A stretch of DNA of 64,000 bases, from positions 1-64,000 of the forward strand of contig BGKB01000107.1 of assembly GCA_003116975.1 (NCBI GenBank), in the 5' to 3' direction. The position numbers were made by a program, and so were the translations under genes. The DNA is from Aurantiochytrium sp. KH105. Taxonomy: Eukaryota > Sar > Bigyra > Thraustochytrida > Thraustochytriidae. This document shows positions 1 to 10,740 of this stretch, piece after piece (position 1 is the first letter of the stretch; each line of letters begins with the position of its first letter). A model generated the notes under the pieces. It worked only from the letters and a program-made list of their open reading frames with translations. It was not told where the DNA came from and did no database searches.

Positions 1-2
1 CG

Positions 3-596
3 CTGGTGAGCGAGCGTCTGCCTGAGGATGTCAAGGCAGACGAGACGACCATGGAGGTGCGTCAGATCCGCTGGAGTGAGCGAAGAGATGGTTCCAAGGT
101 GGGTTCTGTCGTCGTGGACATGGCATCGCCGGAGCTTGCGCACAAGGTGTTCGAGGCGCTTTCATGCGTGCAGACGGGTTGCGGTGGTTTTGACAACTCG
201 CCGCCCAGTTGCGCGGCAGGTTGGCCTGATCGGCAAGGCATGCCTCGCAAGCTGGTGCGCGCGCCTTCTGCGCCCGAGGAGTTTCTCACTTGCGAGGTGA
301 TTAGCTACTTTCCGATGAACCTTCAGTACACGCGCACCATGCGCATTCGTACGAGCGTGCTCGGACGGCTCATGGGACCTTCGGGCCGGATTGTCCTTAT
401 GATCCAGCAGGTCTGTGGCGCGCGTATTGTCATTACCAGACAACCTGACAAGAATTGCGAAGACCCTCGCTACCGCACGGCTGCTCAGATTCAGGTGGCT
501 GCCGACGCGCAGTCCAAGCTGGAGCAGGCTATTCAGATGGTCCACAGCGCTCTCAAGAATGAGCTTACCGTGCAGAAGAAGCCTCAGGCCTATTGA
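3..596 (+). CDS. KH-domain RNA-binding protein, 3' part
   Basis: C-terminal 197 residues of a protein whose start lies before the window. The frame is open from the first base and the first in-window start-like codon is GTG, so no true start is present. A type I KH domain fills the C-terminal third: the segment around GRLMGPSGRIVLMIQ carries the GxxG loop (GPSG) that contacts single-stranded RNA, followed by CGARIVI and a helix near the end. KH proteins bind RNA in splicing, stability or translation control; which of these applies here cannot be told. The upstream part has no motif I recognise. The frame ends at TGA and is followed by a T-rich stretch. The domain call is seen in sequence; the cellular role is not inferred. 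Confidence 0.75.
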   Translation: MVSERLPEDVKADETTMEVRQIRWSERRDGSKVGSVVVDMASPELAHKVFEALSCVQTGCGGFDNSPPSCAAGWPDRQGMPRKLVRAPSAPEEFLTCEVISYFPMNLQYTRTMRIRTSVLGRLMGPSGRIVLMIQQVCGARIVITRQPDKNCEDPRYRTAAQIQVAADAQSKLEQAIQMVHSALKNELTVQKKPQAY

Positions 597-2455
597 TTCA
601 TCCCCCATTTTTTCTTTTTTCTCACTTTTGTCGCAAGAAACATCAAGAAGTCCGCAGCAGAGTCATTACTTCGCCGTTCCACCAATCAATCAGCTTGGCC
701 GTCCGTCATCGGCGACCTTTTTTCACCATCTCATTACGGTGGTTGGCTCGAACTTTTTGACTTCCTTGATGGCCAGCTGTCCACCCTTTGCTATCCATCC
801 ATCCATCCATCCATCCATCCACCAACCATCCATCCATTCATTCCCATCGTCCCTCCAGGTCAGTCAAGCCGGGAGGGAGGGGAGGCTTTCTGGCTCTCTC
901 CCCTCCGTCTCGACTCCGCAGTCGCCAACCATCCACGTGCTGCCACGCGCCCGGTGTCCCCCGGAGCGCCGCCTCCACTCATCAATGGAGCTTTTGCGTT
1001 GTGCCCGGGCTTGACTTCTCTCACCTCACCTTTTTACGAGCCGCCGAGGGCTCGGACGCTTCGGAGTCGCTCTCTGGTTGCTGTTGGTCGTTCTCGTTTC
1101 GATTGCAGCTGCCACATCACCGGCGATGATGTCATGATTCTTGACAATGAAATCAGTGGCGAGAAGCTGTATAGCGGCTAGCGCAGCAACGACGAAGGCT
1201 AAAGCTCCTAGAAGGCGGGACCGAGGTGCTGCGCAGCTGCGCTGCCCTGCAGGCGCTGCACATCTTCCGACTCGACTCGACTCGACTCGACTCGACTCGA
1301 CTCGACTCGATCGCCCCCGGCAGCCCTCGCCCACGCCGGCCGGCTGCGGCGTGCGAGCTCGTGGCCTCGCTGTCGAGCCCGTCGCCTCGCGTCGTGGCCT
1401 TTCCTTTCACGGCGAGAATCTTTCTGCAGATCCCCGGGGCCCCCGGCCGCAGCCGTTGCTTGAGCATCCGCATCGCATCGCATCGCAACGCATCGCATCG
1501 CATTGCACTGCGTAGCGCATCATCGCGCATCATCGCGCATCATCGCTTGGCTTGGCGTCGCTCGTGTCGGCGGCATCGCAATGTATCACGTCTCCTCCAC
1601 CTCCGCGCGAGCGAGCGTTGTCGCGTCCTGCAGCCCTGGCTGAGACTCGCTCGAGCCGACACCGCCTGCACGGGCCCCCCTCTGCACCTGCAGCGCGGCC
1701 CCTGCCTCCCGAAGCTCGGGGTGGAGTGCGGCCTTGCGCGACCGCCGTGCCGTCCGCGACGTCCTTGGCGTCCTCCTCCTCGCCGCGCTCCATGCCGCGC
1801 TCCATGCCGCTCTGCTCCGCGTCCTTGGCGCCGGCGCTGCCGCCGTTCAAATCCTTGCATTCAAACCCATCCTCGGACTCGGATTCAAACGCCCCGGATT
1901 TCAAATCCATCCAAGGATTTCAAAAATTTCTACCTTTTCTTCGCATTTCAAATCTTTCGCCTCGCCTTCCTCGCCTCTGCTCTCTGCTCGCCGCCGCGAC
2001 ACGGCGCCGGTGCCAGTGGTGTGGAGTGCGGCGGAGCGCTGGAGCGGCCGCAGCCAGTCGCCAGCCTCCGTGGCGGCCACTCTTTGTTTCTTTCTCTGCA
2101 CTGCACTGCACTGCCGGCGAAAAAGTGAGTCCCTGCTTGCCTGCCTGCCAGCCACCGACTGACAGTGACTTATACCTACAAACTTCTCTTTCCAAAACCT
2201 TGCCTGCAGTTGGCCCAGGCTGTTTGCTTGATATTTCGATTCAAACCGCCACTGCAATAAAAAATCCGAAAAAAAGAAGATGAAGAAGGGCTTTCCTCCT
2301 GCTTGTTGCTGTTGAAGTTTGGGTGGATATTTTTTTTTCCCGGTTTCCTTTTCTTTTCATCTGCTCTCCCCCTCTCTGCCTCCACTGCGCCGCGGGCGAG
2401 AGAGAGAGAGCAGAGCAGACTCCGAACCCCGTCTGCCTCGCGCGCAGACCGACAG
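597..2455. other. Intergenic spacer and probable 5' leader, repeat rich
   Basis: No supportable gene. It holds an ATCC tract (about 791-838), a TCGAC pentamer tract (1268-1311), a degenerate GCATC-type tract (about 1466-1545) and C-rich low-complexity sequence. Long frames here are made of translated repeats and begin at non-ATG codons. The last few hundred bases probably form the promoter and first untranslated exon of the pyrophosphatase gene. Confidence 0.6.
1268..1311. repeat. TCGAC pentanucleotide microsatellite
   Basis: About eight uninterrupted copies of the pentamer ACTCG/TCGAC. The same unit recurs at 12365-12413 and, degenerate, at 11699-11722. Confidence 0.95.
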
Positions 2456-2861
2456 GTACGTGCGACCCGCGCCCGCGCGCCCGCGGCCGCAGCGCGGCGG
2501 CCCTCGCCTCGCGCGCCCGCGCGCCCCTTCCCCACGCCCGCGTCCCCTCGCCACGCGCCCGCCGCCGCCGCGCCCGCCGGCGGGGAGATCGACTGGGCGC
2601 GAAATAGACGATCGGGCGCCGACGCTGCGCCTCGCTCGCCGTCCGCTCCATGGATACGGGTACTCTCTCGCTCGCTCGCGTGCGCTCCCGCGCGCGGAGG
2701 GAGAAGAGGGGGGCGGCGCAGGCAGCGTCGTCGTCGCCGCCGCGCATGGCGCCGCACTCGAGGACGAGTGAATAAATGGAATGAAGCAAAGGGGAAAAGA
2801 GAAAAGGATGGAGGACTGACGACCACGCATTTTGCTTGCTTGCTTATTTATCTCGACGTAG
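2456..2861 (+). other. Possible 5'-UTR intron of the H+-pyrophosphatase gene
   Basis: CAG|GTACGT at 2453-2461 is a near-consensus splice donor. A T-rich tract ending in GACGTAG at 2855-2861 is a usable acceptor 74 bases before the start codon. The enclosed sequence is GC-rich and low in complexity, unlike the coding exon that follows. This is inference from splice signals only; transcript reads would settle it. Confidence 0.35.
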
Positions 2862-2935
2862 CCAGCGAAGCCGAGCTTTCGCCTCGCCTCGCCTCACCAC
2901 CAACCCGTCAAACCCGTCTCGAGAGAACCGGCACA

Positions 2936-4458
2936 ATGACCGGCTCCGTCGATGTGGGCACCTCGGTGCTCATCCTCGCCTCCGGCGTGGTGGGCATGAT
3001 CTTTGCCTACATTCAGTTCCGCATGGTTGCCGCCGTCAAGCTCGATGAGTCGAGCTCGTCCGACAACTCGTTCCGCCTGCTCGCTGACGGTGATGCCTCG
3101 GCCCGCATGCTCGAGATCTACAACGCCATCCGCGAGGGTGCCGATAGCTTCCTCTTTGCCGAGTACAAGATCTGCCTCATCTTCGTCGTGCTCTTCGGCT
3201 CGGTCGTTCTCGTCCTCACCTCGTACGTGGGCGACCACTGGGCCTGGGAGCAGGGCGCCCTCACCGCCCTCGCCTTCGTCGTTGGCTCCCTGACCTCCAT
3301 TGTCAGCGGATACCTCGGCATGAAGGTCGCCGTCTTCAGCAACGCCCGCACCACCGTCATGGCCATGGACCCCGCCAACCCGTGGACCGGCTCGTTCAAC
3401 ACTGCCTTCCGCGCCGGTGGCGTCATGGGCTTTGCCCTCTGCGGCCTCGGCCTCGTTGTGCTCTACGCGCTCTGCATGGCCTACAACAAGGTCTACCACT
3501 TTGACGACGAGAAGCAGTTCAAGGCCCTCTTTGAGTGCGTCGCCGGCTTTGGTCTCGGTGGCAGCTCCATTGCCCTCTTTGGCCGCGTCGGTGGTGGTAT
3601 CTACACCAAGGCCGCCGATGTTGGTGCCGATCTTGCCGGCAAGGTCGTGAGCGGCATCCCCGAGGACGACCCGCGCAACCCCGCCACCATTGCGGACAAC
3701 GTTGGCGATAACGTCGGTGATGTCGCCGGTATGGGCTCTGATCTCTTTGGATCCTTCGCCGAGGCCTCGTGCGCCGCCCTCATTGTCGCCTCCTCCTCGG
3801 CTGGCCTCCGCGAGGCTGGCTGGAGCGCCGTCATGTTCCCCGTTATGATCTCCGCCATCGGTCTCCTCATGTGCATCCTCACCTCGTTCGTCGCCACCAA
3901 CTTTGCTCCCGTCAAGCAGGAGTCCGATGTCGAGAAGGTGCTCAAGGTCCAGATTGGCGTCTCCACGCTCCTCACCACCATTGCCGTCCTCCCCGTCGCC
4001 TTTGTCGCGCTCCCCTCCTCGTTCCACATTGACAACGTTGCCGGCGGCGTCATCAGCGGCACCCCAATCATGGCCTGCGCCTGCATCTGGTCTGGTCTCT
4101 GGGCCGGCTGCCTCATTGGCTTCATCACCGAGTTCTACACCAGCCACTCGTACGAGCCCACCCGCGAGGTCGCCCAGTCGTGCGAGACTGGTGCCGCCAC
4201 CAACATCATCTACGGTCTCGCCCTCGGCTACAAGAGCGCCATCATCCCGGTCTTCCTTCTCGCCGCCGTCGTGTACTTTTCCTTTACGCTCCTCGACATG
4301 TTCGGCGTCGCCCTCGCTGCCCTCGGTATGCTCGGCACGCTCGCCACTGGCCTCACCATTGACGTCTACGGCCCCATTTGCGATAACGCTGGTGGCATCG
4401 CCGAGATGACCGGCCTCCCCGAGGAGGTCCGCGACGTGACTGATGCCCTCGACGCTGC

Positions 4459-4491
<33 letters not shown>

Positions 4492-5194
4492 TGCCATCGG
4501 AAGCGCCTGCCTCGTCGGTCTTGCCCTCTTTGGTGCCTTCACCAAGCGTGCTGGCCTCGAGCAAAAGGACGTCTCCATCCTTTCCCCCGTCATTTTTGCT
4601 GCCCTCCTCGTCGGTGCCCTCATCCCCTACTGGTTCACGGCCATGACCATGAAGTCCGTCGGTGTCGCCGCCAACGAGATGGTCAAGGAGGTCAAGCGCC
4701 AGTTCGACACCATCCCGGGTCTCCTCACCGGCGAGCCCGGCCACAGCCCCCCCGACCATGCCCGCTGCATTGAGATCTCTACCAACGCCTCGCTCCGCGA
4801 GATGATCCTCCCGGGTGTCCTCGTCATGAGCACCCCGCTCATCACCGGTATCCTCTTTGGCACCTCGGCTGTCGCTGGTCTCCTTGCGGGCTCCATCTCC
4901 TCGGCTGTGCAGATGGCCATCTCGGCCTCCAACACTGGTGGTGCCTGGGATAACGCCAAGAAGTACGTCGAGAAGGGCTGCGTCTACGTTGATGGCGTCC
5001 AGATGGGCAAGAACTCGGAGGTGCACAAGGCCGCCGTCGTTGGCGACACTGTCGGTGACCCGCTCAAGGACACCTCGGGTCCGGCGCTCAACATTGTCAT
5101 GAAGCTCATGGCCATTCTCAGTGTCGTCTTTGCCGACTTCTTCACGGTCGTCAACAACGGCCACGGCCTCATCAACTGGCACCAGAGCAGCTAA
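2936..5194 (+). CDS. VP1: Membrane H+-translocating pyrophosphatase (K+-dependent type)
   Basis: 752 residues, the usual size for the family. It couples hydrolysis of pyrophosphate to proton pumping into vacuole-type compartments or acidocalcisomes. The substrate-binding signature DVGADLAGK is at residues 228-236, followed by the Asp-rich stretch ADNVGDNVGDVAGMGSDLFG. GNTTAAIGKG begins at residue 509; Ala at the first position after GNTT (Ala513), rather than Lys, is the established mark of the K+-stimulated class. A second Asp-rich site, GDTVGDPLKDTSGP, sits near the C-terminus. Many hydrophobic helices are spread over the whole length. ATG at 2936 was chosen because family similarity begins right after it; the frame is open further upstream but without an ATG and through low-complexity sequence. 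Single coding exon, with a possible intron in the leader. Confidence 0.97.
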
Positions 5195-5763
5195 ACCTGA
5201 GGGCGCGCGACTCGATTGCCCGCCTCTGCGCCACGCGCTCTTTCTACGCCCCGCAACATGGGTGCTTGCTTTCAGATAGAAAAACACCAATGACAGAAGA
5301 GTTATTTTTCCTCACCATTTACTTACCGCTTGGCCTACTACGTACCACGTTTACTTTCCTCCTTTTCCTTATTGTCTCAATCACACAGGGTTGATTGCAT
5401 CTGGCGTGTCTTGCTTCTTTTGGTCGTAGTGTCCTCCTCGAGAATAACCTCCAGGGTAAAGTCATCTCTGGCAAGGATATCATCGACAGGGCTGCCAAAG
5501 AAGGCACCGCCTTGCGCGTGCGACCAAAAGGTTCCCGAGGAAAACGAGTCGAGCCCTCCAGACGAGTACATGGTAGTGCGACTTACGAAATGCTAACACA
5601 GCAAGTAACGATGAGGTGGAGTCGATGGTTGGAGGGATGAAGTGTCGAAATGAGGAATGGAGAAACACGGCAATGATTGACCCTTTTCCTTCTTACTTGT
5701 GAACAACAAGAGACAGGGGAGAGCACAGCACGATCATCTTGTAAATGAAAATCAATTTTGCTA
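5195..5763. other. Convergent 3' intergenic region
   Basis: Lies between the ends of the pyrophosphatase gene and the ATP12 gene. T-rich segments probably belong to 3' untranslated regions. Only short frames with no recognisable product. Confidence 0.5.
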
Positions 5764-6636
5764 TTATCGCTCAGCGGCCGCGGCGAGAGGAGGCCGGCAA
5801 AGACGCAAAAAGACAGCTCCTGCAGCAACCTGAGAAATGGTGTTGGCGCGGTCAACATCGTGGCCACCCTCCACGAGCCCCCACGCAGTGAGCTGGTGCT
5901 CTTCCTCGACGCGAGACGCCTTGATTGCGGTCTTGACGTCAATCTTGCCGTGGTGGAGAGCCAGAGGAATAATGAGCGACTTGCAGCCAGACGTCAGGTT
6001 CTCGATTCCCGTCAGCGTCCATGGATCGAGGTTCTGGAGATAATCCTCGACCGCCTTGGTCGTGGCCTCGGGGTGCGGTGGGATGCGCAAGTGCTCGCAA
6101 ACATTGACGGGGCCAAAGCGCTCGCCCATCCACTCTACAAGAGGCGACCACAAATCTTCCTGCATATCGACCAAGTTCGCCTCCGTTTCGTCCGGGTGAC
6201 CGGGAAAGAGCACAGTGTCCGTGCTGAGAAAGCGGAGCAGCTCCTCGACCACAATGGGTCTGCGCATCTCCGTCGTGTCGATCGCCGTGCAAGCCATTGT
6301 CATGAGCGGCATTGACGATGGCTGGATCTCCTCCTTTTGCAAATGCCACTCGTTGGCGACGCCGTGCGCGAGGGCTTCGGTTGGGAGTTCCACGAGCTGC
6401 CGGTACGGCGTACGAAGCTTGCGGCCATCGAGCTCTACATAATACTTGTCCGGCTCGTCAGCGCCCTGCACGGCTTCTGCGCGCTTGTAAAACCGCTTTC
6501 TACCCTTGTACGAAACGCCGCTGCTGGCCTTGGCTGCCGCTGCGCTCGCCTCGCCGCTCAGAGCGCGCAGGGTCGCGGGCTTTGTCGCGAGACCTGCCAG
6601 TCGCCGACCGCCAAGCGTCGTCGTCATGGCGAGCAT
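5764..6636 (-). CDS. ATPAF2: ATP12-type F1-ATP synthase assembly chaperone
   Basis: 290 residues. ATP12 binds free F1 alpha subunits in the mitochondrial matrix and prevents their aggregation before assembly with beta. The N-terminus (about 40 residues) is rich in Ala, Arg, Thr and Ser with almost no acidic residues, as expected of a mitochondrial presequence. The ATP12 domain follows: KRFYKRAEAV near residue 48, the YYVELDGRKLRTP strand, NEWHLQKEEI, a LRFLSTDTVLF block, WSPLVEWMGERFG, and a C-terminal SRVEEEHQLTAWG segment matching the family's conserved helix. The start is the first ATG (6636); a second ATG lies three codons on. The gene is divergent from the coiled-coil gene at 7039. Uninterrupted frame, no intron seen. 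Confidence 0.93.
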   Translation of the reverse strand: MLAMTTTLGGRRLAGLATKPATLRALSGEASAAAAKASSGVSYKGRKRFYKRAEAVQGADEPDKYYVELDGRKLRTPYRQLVELPTEALAHGVANEWHLQKEEIQPSSMPLMTMACTAIDTTEMRRPIVVEELLRFLSTDTVLFPGHPDETEANLVDMQEDLWSPLVEWMGERFGPVNVCEHLRIPPHPEATTKAVEDYLQNLDPWTLTGIENLTSGCKSLIIPLALHHGKIDVKTAIKASRVEEEHQLTAWGLVEGGHDVDRANTISQVAAGAVFLRLCRPPLAAAAER

Positions 6637-7038
6637 CTTTGCAAGCTAGCAAAGCTAATCTGTCGAGTTGTCGCTGCCTCAACGCAGCGCGCGCTCTGGC
6701 GAGTCTGACTCCGCGTCGGCCCGGCTAGGTCAGGCTACCGACGCTCTTGCTTCACGGCCCTTGCGCGCGCGGAGAAGCGAGGCTTCTCTCTCTCACCAGG
6801 CGAATGACCGAGTGATTGATCTCTGCCACTCCAAGTCGCGCCCCAAGCAAGCAAGTCTCGCTTGCAAGCAAACAGCAAGTCGAGGCAAGCCAAGCCAAGT
6901 CGAGCAAGCGCAAGCGCCGCAGCGACTCTCTCTCCGGGGCGGGCTCGCTCGGAGACCTTGCGTGGGGTTGGACCGGCGCGGACGCACTTGCGCTCTGCTC
7001 GTGCCTCCCTCGAGGTCGTCGCCACACACGCTCTTGGC
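6637..7038. other. Divergent promoter spacer
   Basis: Shared upstream region of the ATP12 gene (minus) and the coiled-coil gene (plus). It contains AAGC-rich degenerate repeats near 6845-6910. No gene seen; the plus-strand frame that continues up to 6862 lacks an ATG. Confidence 0.5.
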
Positions 7039-8397
7039 ATGCCGGGAAGAGCCCTGACTTCGAGCTCGACCTCGACCTCGTCTTCGGGCTCGACCTTGAC
7101 CTCGAACTCGTTGCCAAACTCGAGCTCGACCGCGGAGGATCACAGATCTGGGCGTGGAGCACCTGGCGATGCTCTTCAACGTCTTAATACGCTCGTTGCG
7201 AGCGCCGAAGCAGAGGCAGAGCTCCTCGCAAAGGTTTGTGCGCAGTATGAGGCCGCCGTTGAGGCGCGGGCAGCGCCTGCCCGTGTGAAGCGTCGCGAGG
7301 AAGTTCTGCAGGTACGCGCGCAACAGAGGGCGGAGGAGGCCGAGGCTGAACGGCTGTTGCAAGAGGCTGAAGCTTTGCGGTCCGGCCAGGAAACAAAGCC
7401 GACTCGCCATCGTCGACCACGTCCCATCTCATCGCCAACACCACGAGCGCCATCACCATCGCCAAAGTTGTCGAGCTCTCAAAATCGTGTGCCGTCGACA
7501 ACACCGAAATCAGTAGCGAATGCAAAGCCCAACGCAAGAGCGACAAAGGCAAAGCCCAATGCAGGAACGAATGGCCGCGAACGTCCTCGAAGACCGCGGC
7601 CTCAGGCGCCAGGACTTTCCAAGGCAAAGGTTACCGCGAATCACAAGTTAGAGGTGCTGCCCGTGCCCGAGCCCTTCGACCAGACGTTTGAGCCGGTGGA
7701 ACGCCCGCCAGACTATGGCAAGTTGCGCAAAGAGCTCGCGAGCGAACGACAGCGTTTGCAGCGCGCCCGACGTCTGTTCATGCAGCGCGCAGCTCCTCAG
7801 GTGCTGTGCGAAAAGGATGGCCTCTATCGTATCGCGCCACGATTTGGTGGGAGCGACGAGATAGCTCGCGATCAAGAAGCAGAACTTGTGCGCGCTGAGG
7901 CCAAGGTGCTCGTTCACAAGCTGCGAGAGCTCCGGGGCCAGAGCGAGGTCATGAGAATGCCAGAGGATGTGCCCGCGCAACAAAGCATCGAAATGATCTT
8001 TCCCATGTGGCTGCAGTTCAATTTAGTGCTTGAACGCTGCGAGGCGCTTAAGGCGCGCGCCGACCGCTTGGCGCGTCTGGAGACGGAGCCTGCTCTCTCT
8101 GAAGTTGATGTACATCTCATGCACTTTGAAGACGAGCTTTTAGCCATGGGAAAACGCGCCTTCAAGCTCAAGCAAGGCCAGCCGGCAAAGCAAGTGCACG
8201 AGCTGGTCGTGAAACCTTTGCGAAGTGATTTGGAACGGCTTGCGACGCGCGAGGTCTTACAAGTCTTGCGCGAAGCGGCAAGCTCTCCCGTGCTCACGCG
8301 TGACCTGCGCGAGTTTGCGCAGTTTTATCGAATGGCTTGGCGTTTCGCAGCGGCGCCGGATCAGGACGCCCGTGTGTCATTTATCATGGAACACTGA
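7039..8397 (+). CDS. Hypothetical coiled-coil protein
   Basis: 452 residues, no family recognised. The first 35 residues are a Ser/Thr-rich low-complexity segment. A predicted coiled coil rich in Ala, Glu and Arg follows (VKRREEVLQVRAQQRAEEAE region). Next comes a basic Pro/Ser/Ala-rich linker, and then a mostly helical C-terminal half with several charged amphipathic stretches (for example KLRKELASERQRLQRARRLF). No membrane segment, zinc site or catalytic motif is visible. The start is the first ATG in the open frame; upstream codons are open only through low-complexity DNA. Coding potential is supported by length and by codon bias like that of neighbouring genes. Function unknown. Confidence 0.65.
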   Translation: MPGRALTSSSTSTSSSGSTLTSNSLPNSSSTAEDHRSGRGAPGDALQRLNTLVASAEAEAELLAKVCAQYEAAVEARAAPARVKRREEVLQVRAQQRAEEAEAERLLQEAEALRSGQETKPTRHRRPRPISSPTPRAPSPSPKLSSSQNRVPSTTPKSVANAKPNARATKAKPNAGTNGRERPRRPRPQAPGLSKAKVTANHKLEVLPVPEPFDQTFEPVERPPDYGKLRKELASERQRLQRARRLFMQRAAPQVLCEKDGLYRIAPRFGGSDEIARDQEAELVRAEAKVLVHKLRELRGQSEVMRMPEDVPAQQSIEMIFPMWLQFNLVLERCEALKARADRLARLETEPALSEVDVHLMHFEDELLAMGKRAFKLKQGQPAKQVHELVVKPLRSDLERLATREVLQVLREAASSPVLTRDLREFAQFYRMAWRFAAAPDQDARVSFIMEH

Positions 8398-8663
8398 GAG
8401 TGAGGCAATTGTCCCTCGCATCCGACACCGCGAACTACATTTTATTTGTTTTTTAAACTTTTAAGCATCCACAGAGCTCTGCCAAGTCCTTTTCACCTCC
8501 AAATATTCGTTTCTCCGCCGGCACTCGCTGGTTAGGTCATCAGCGACTTAGGTCATCAGGTGGGAAACAACGAAACGTAAACTTATGAACTTAAGATTGG
8601 AAAAAAAAAAAAAGAAAAAAAAAAAAAAGAAGAAAGGAGACAAGGGCATCGATCGACTTTTAC

Positions 8664-10460
8664 TCAGAAAAGACTTTCAAACGCGTCCAATTCCTTTTCG
8701 AAATCAGCTTCTTCAGACGACAAACGTGAAGTCTCCAGATCAATGATAAACACGCGGTCCGAACTTTCGGGCGCGACAAAGTTGCGTAGAGCAACGTCTC
8801 CATGTAAATAGCCCGAAGAGTGGAGTTTCTTTAACGACTCGCGCGCGTGAGGTTTAAGCGCCAGACGGCGTTTCGTGTCGACGTGATCTAAACGCGCACC
8901 AAGATCGATGGTTGCAACAACCTGCCAAGCGTTTGTGACGGCACCAACAAAACCACCATACACAAGAGGCGCAATCGCAACGCCCTGAAGCGCACGAAGC
9001 GAGTTGTATATGGCAATCTCCGTTGTCAGCGTGTGCTGCTGCGAATCGTCATCCTCAGAGTCAGTGTCCTCATCGCGAGCAACGAGCGTTTTGATCATGA
9101 TGGAGACCCCGTTAGGAAATCGTAGACGCTTCACCGACTTGAGCGTCGACTCAGCTACGCTCTCATACGCATCGCTCCATGGCAGTGGCAGAAGACTCCC
9201 AAATTCCGAAGCGGAGAGTGGTAAATACGATGACAAATCAGCCCGCTGGTCTTCTTTGTCACCTGGCGCACGTCTCTTCCTTGACGCGCCGCGCTGCCTC
9301 AGCTGGAACTGGGCGTGGAGGTTTTCTTTTACCCAGTCGCGCGACCCGTCTGACCTCGAAAGCCACCAAGCGCGACCCGTTTGGCTCTGCAAGTCAACTG
9401 ACTCGGAGTCAACGAACTTGGACCACCTACTGGCGGCGACCTCACCGAGCCCAGTGCTAAAGTCAGACGGAAACAAGCCTGTACTGTCACTCTCGTGCAT
9501 CGCCATGAGCAGCATCTGCGTGTAGGCCATGTTCACACTGAAAAGGCCACTGTCCACGCAGGCAAATGCATCCGTGATCTCAAGCACTTGTGACTCTGCA
9601 CCATTTGGACGGCGCAGGAACCACGTAAACTCGGTTGTGCTCAGCACGCCATATTTCAGGCCCATCACGACCATATAGTCGTAAAGTTGGGCGACTGGAT
9701 TCTTAATGCAGTCTCCGGCGCTGTCATAATAGGCGAGAATATTACCACGATCGTGGCCAGACGGGACCGATTCAGGTCTCAAGGGGAAAGAGTGCGAAGC
9801 CTTGTGCACATGCACCAGCACAGGACGCTCATCGGCGTCCCACACGAGTTTCGGGCGCGAGTTCAAAACGGTGCGCTCTCCTACCTCCGTGCGCACCTTG
9901 TCTCCAGGATAGTACTCCTGAAATACCTTGTGCTCGATACTAGAAATGCAATTTACAAAATTGTAAAAGCACGTAGCTTCCCTCGCCTCGGCAAGAAACT
10001 TCTCCCGAGCAGTGATTGCTCGGAGTGGCATGTAACAAAAATTAAAGTTCTCGACGCAGAGATCCACGCTGAAGTCATCGCGGGCCCATAAAGATGGCGT
10101 CGCCTGGAGGAGCCACGTCCGCGAGTATTTCTTCTGTGAAGAGGAGGCAATACCACTCTGCGGCGCAATACATTCTTTGAAAAGAGGCCGCTGCAACGAT
10201 GCAACGACAGTGAGACCTTCATCACCAGTTTTGATTTGCTCTGTAATGGAGTCGAGGATCTCAGTTTTCTCCTCTTGCGTCAAGTCATTGTCCTCATAAA
10301 TCCGTCGCAGTCCATGCTCTGCGGCACGACATAATTCAGTCCTGTAAGATTCTTGGGCCGCTAATCGCTGTTCATAGTAATTTCTAACGCCATAATATAG
10401 ATACTCACGGACACGCAGCGCCATTCTTTTACTCATATCCTGATGATTGCGAAGAGTCAT
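8664..10460 (-). CDS. Kinase-like protein with unknown N-terminal region
   Basis: 598 residues from the ATG at 10460. The last 150 residues carry the hallmarks of a protein-kinase-like fold: Lys457 in MIKTL (beta-3 Lys), Glu in TEIAIYNSL (alpha-C Glu), HGDVALRNF at 553-561 (catalytic loop with Asp555), and IIDLET (metal-binding Asp574 where kinases have DFG). HGD for HRD and DLE for DFG put it in the atypical kinase or aminoglycoside-phosphotransferase-like group. An acidic insert (EDTDSEDDD) lies between the Lys and Glu. The first 440 residues match nothing I know. The upstream frame at 10429-10740 overlaps by 32 bases in another frame and may be the true N-terminus, so the start is uncertain. 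Confidence 0.7.
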   Translation of the reverse strand: MTLRNHQDMSKRMALRVREYLYYGVRNYYEQRLAAQESYRTELCRAAEHGLRRIYEDNDLTQEEKTEILDSITEQIKTGDEGLTVVASLQRPLFKECIAPQSGIASSSQKKYSRTWLLQATPSLWARDDFSVDLCVENFNFCYMPLRAITAREKFLAEAREATCFYNFVNCISSIEHKVFQEYYPGDKVRTEVGERTVLNSRPKLVWDADERPVLVHVHKASHSFPLRPESVPSGHDRGNILAYYDSAGDCIKNPVAQLYDYMVVMGLKYGVLSTTEFTWFLRRPNGAESQVLEITDAFACVDSGLFSVNMAYTQMLLMAMHESDSTGLFPSDFSTGLGEVAASRWSKFVDSESVDLQSQTGRAWWLSRSDGSRDWVKENLHAQFQLRQRGASRKRRAPGDKEDQRADLSSYLPLSASEFGSLLPLPWSDAYESVAESTLKSVKRLRFPNGVSIMIKTLVARDEDTDSEDDDSQQHTLTTEIAIYNSLRALQGVAIAPLVYGGFVGAVTNAWQVVATIDLGARLDHVDTKRRLALKPHARESLKKLHSSGYLHGDVALRNFVAPESSDRVFIIDLETSRLSSEEADFEKELDAFESLF

Positions 10461-10740
10461 TTGTACGCAGCACCTCGTCGTAGCCTAGGCTTTCGAGACC
10501 TTGCTCAGTGAGTTGCACTAGTTCTTCTTTGTGAGTGTCCCAGTATTTCTCGTCTCTGCGCTGGTACGCGGGGTCACGTTGAGGATGAGATCTGGGTAAG
10601 TATTTTTCAGTAGTGGCGCGCCGCCTGCTGCCCGCGCTGCTCGCGCTTGTACCTCTGCTCCTCTCGTTCGCCGAAGACGCGGTCGGGCCTTTGGAGGTTT
10701 CCTGCGATGACAGCCTTTTGCTTCGTCGCAGCTGAGACAT
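10429..10740 (-). CDS. Short basic Ser-rich reading frame, possibly N-terminus of the kinase-like gene
   Basis: 103 residues from an ATG at 10740; the frame is open back to an ATG at 11052, but that extension is Gly/Arg low complexity. It begins MSQLRRSKRL, is rich in Ser, Arg and Thr, and ends with a helical stretch (DTHKEELVQLTEQGLESL). It stops 32 bases inside the kinase-like frame, one register away. Either this is a separate small gene, or one gene is split by a one-base error or a missed intron. I found no convincing GT-AG pair of normal size in the overlap. In the kinase frame a TAG lies about 30 bases upstream of its ATG, so that frame cannot extend without a shift. Confidence 0.4.
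   Translation of the reverse strand: MSQLRRSKRLSSQETSKGPTASSANERSRGTSASSAGSRRRATTEKYLPRSHPQRDPAYQRRDEKYWDTHKEELVQLTEQGLESLGYDEVLRTNDSSQSSGYE

Noticed and set aside
1226..2128. 300-codon frame upstream of the pyrophosphatase
   Set aside because: Made of pentamer and GCATC repeats in all frames; Arg/Ser/Ala-rich with no similarity to known proteins.
2894..5290. A 798-codon open frame on the minus strand opposite the pyrophosphatase gene
   Set aside because: It mirrors the C-biased codons of the real gene, its product is Gly/Glu/Asp-rich with no domain, and the plus-strand frame is an unmistakable pyrophosphatase.
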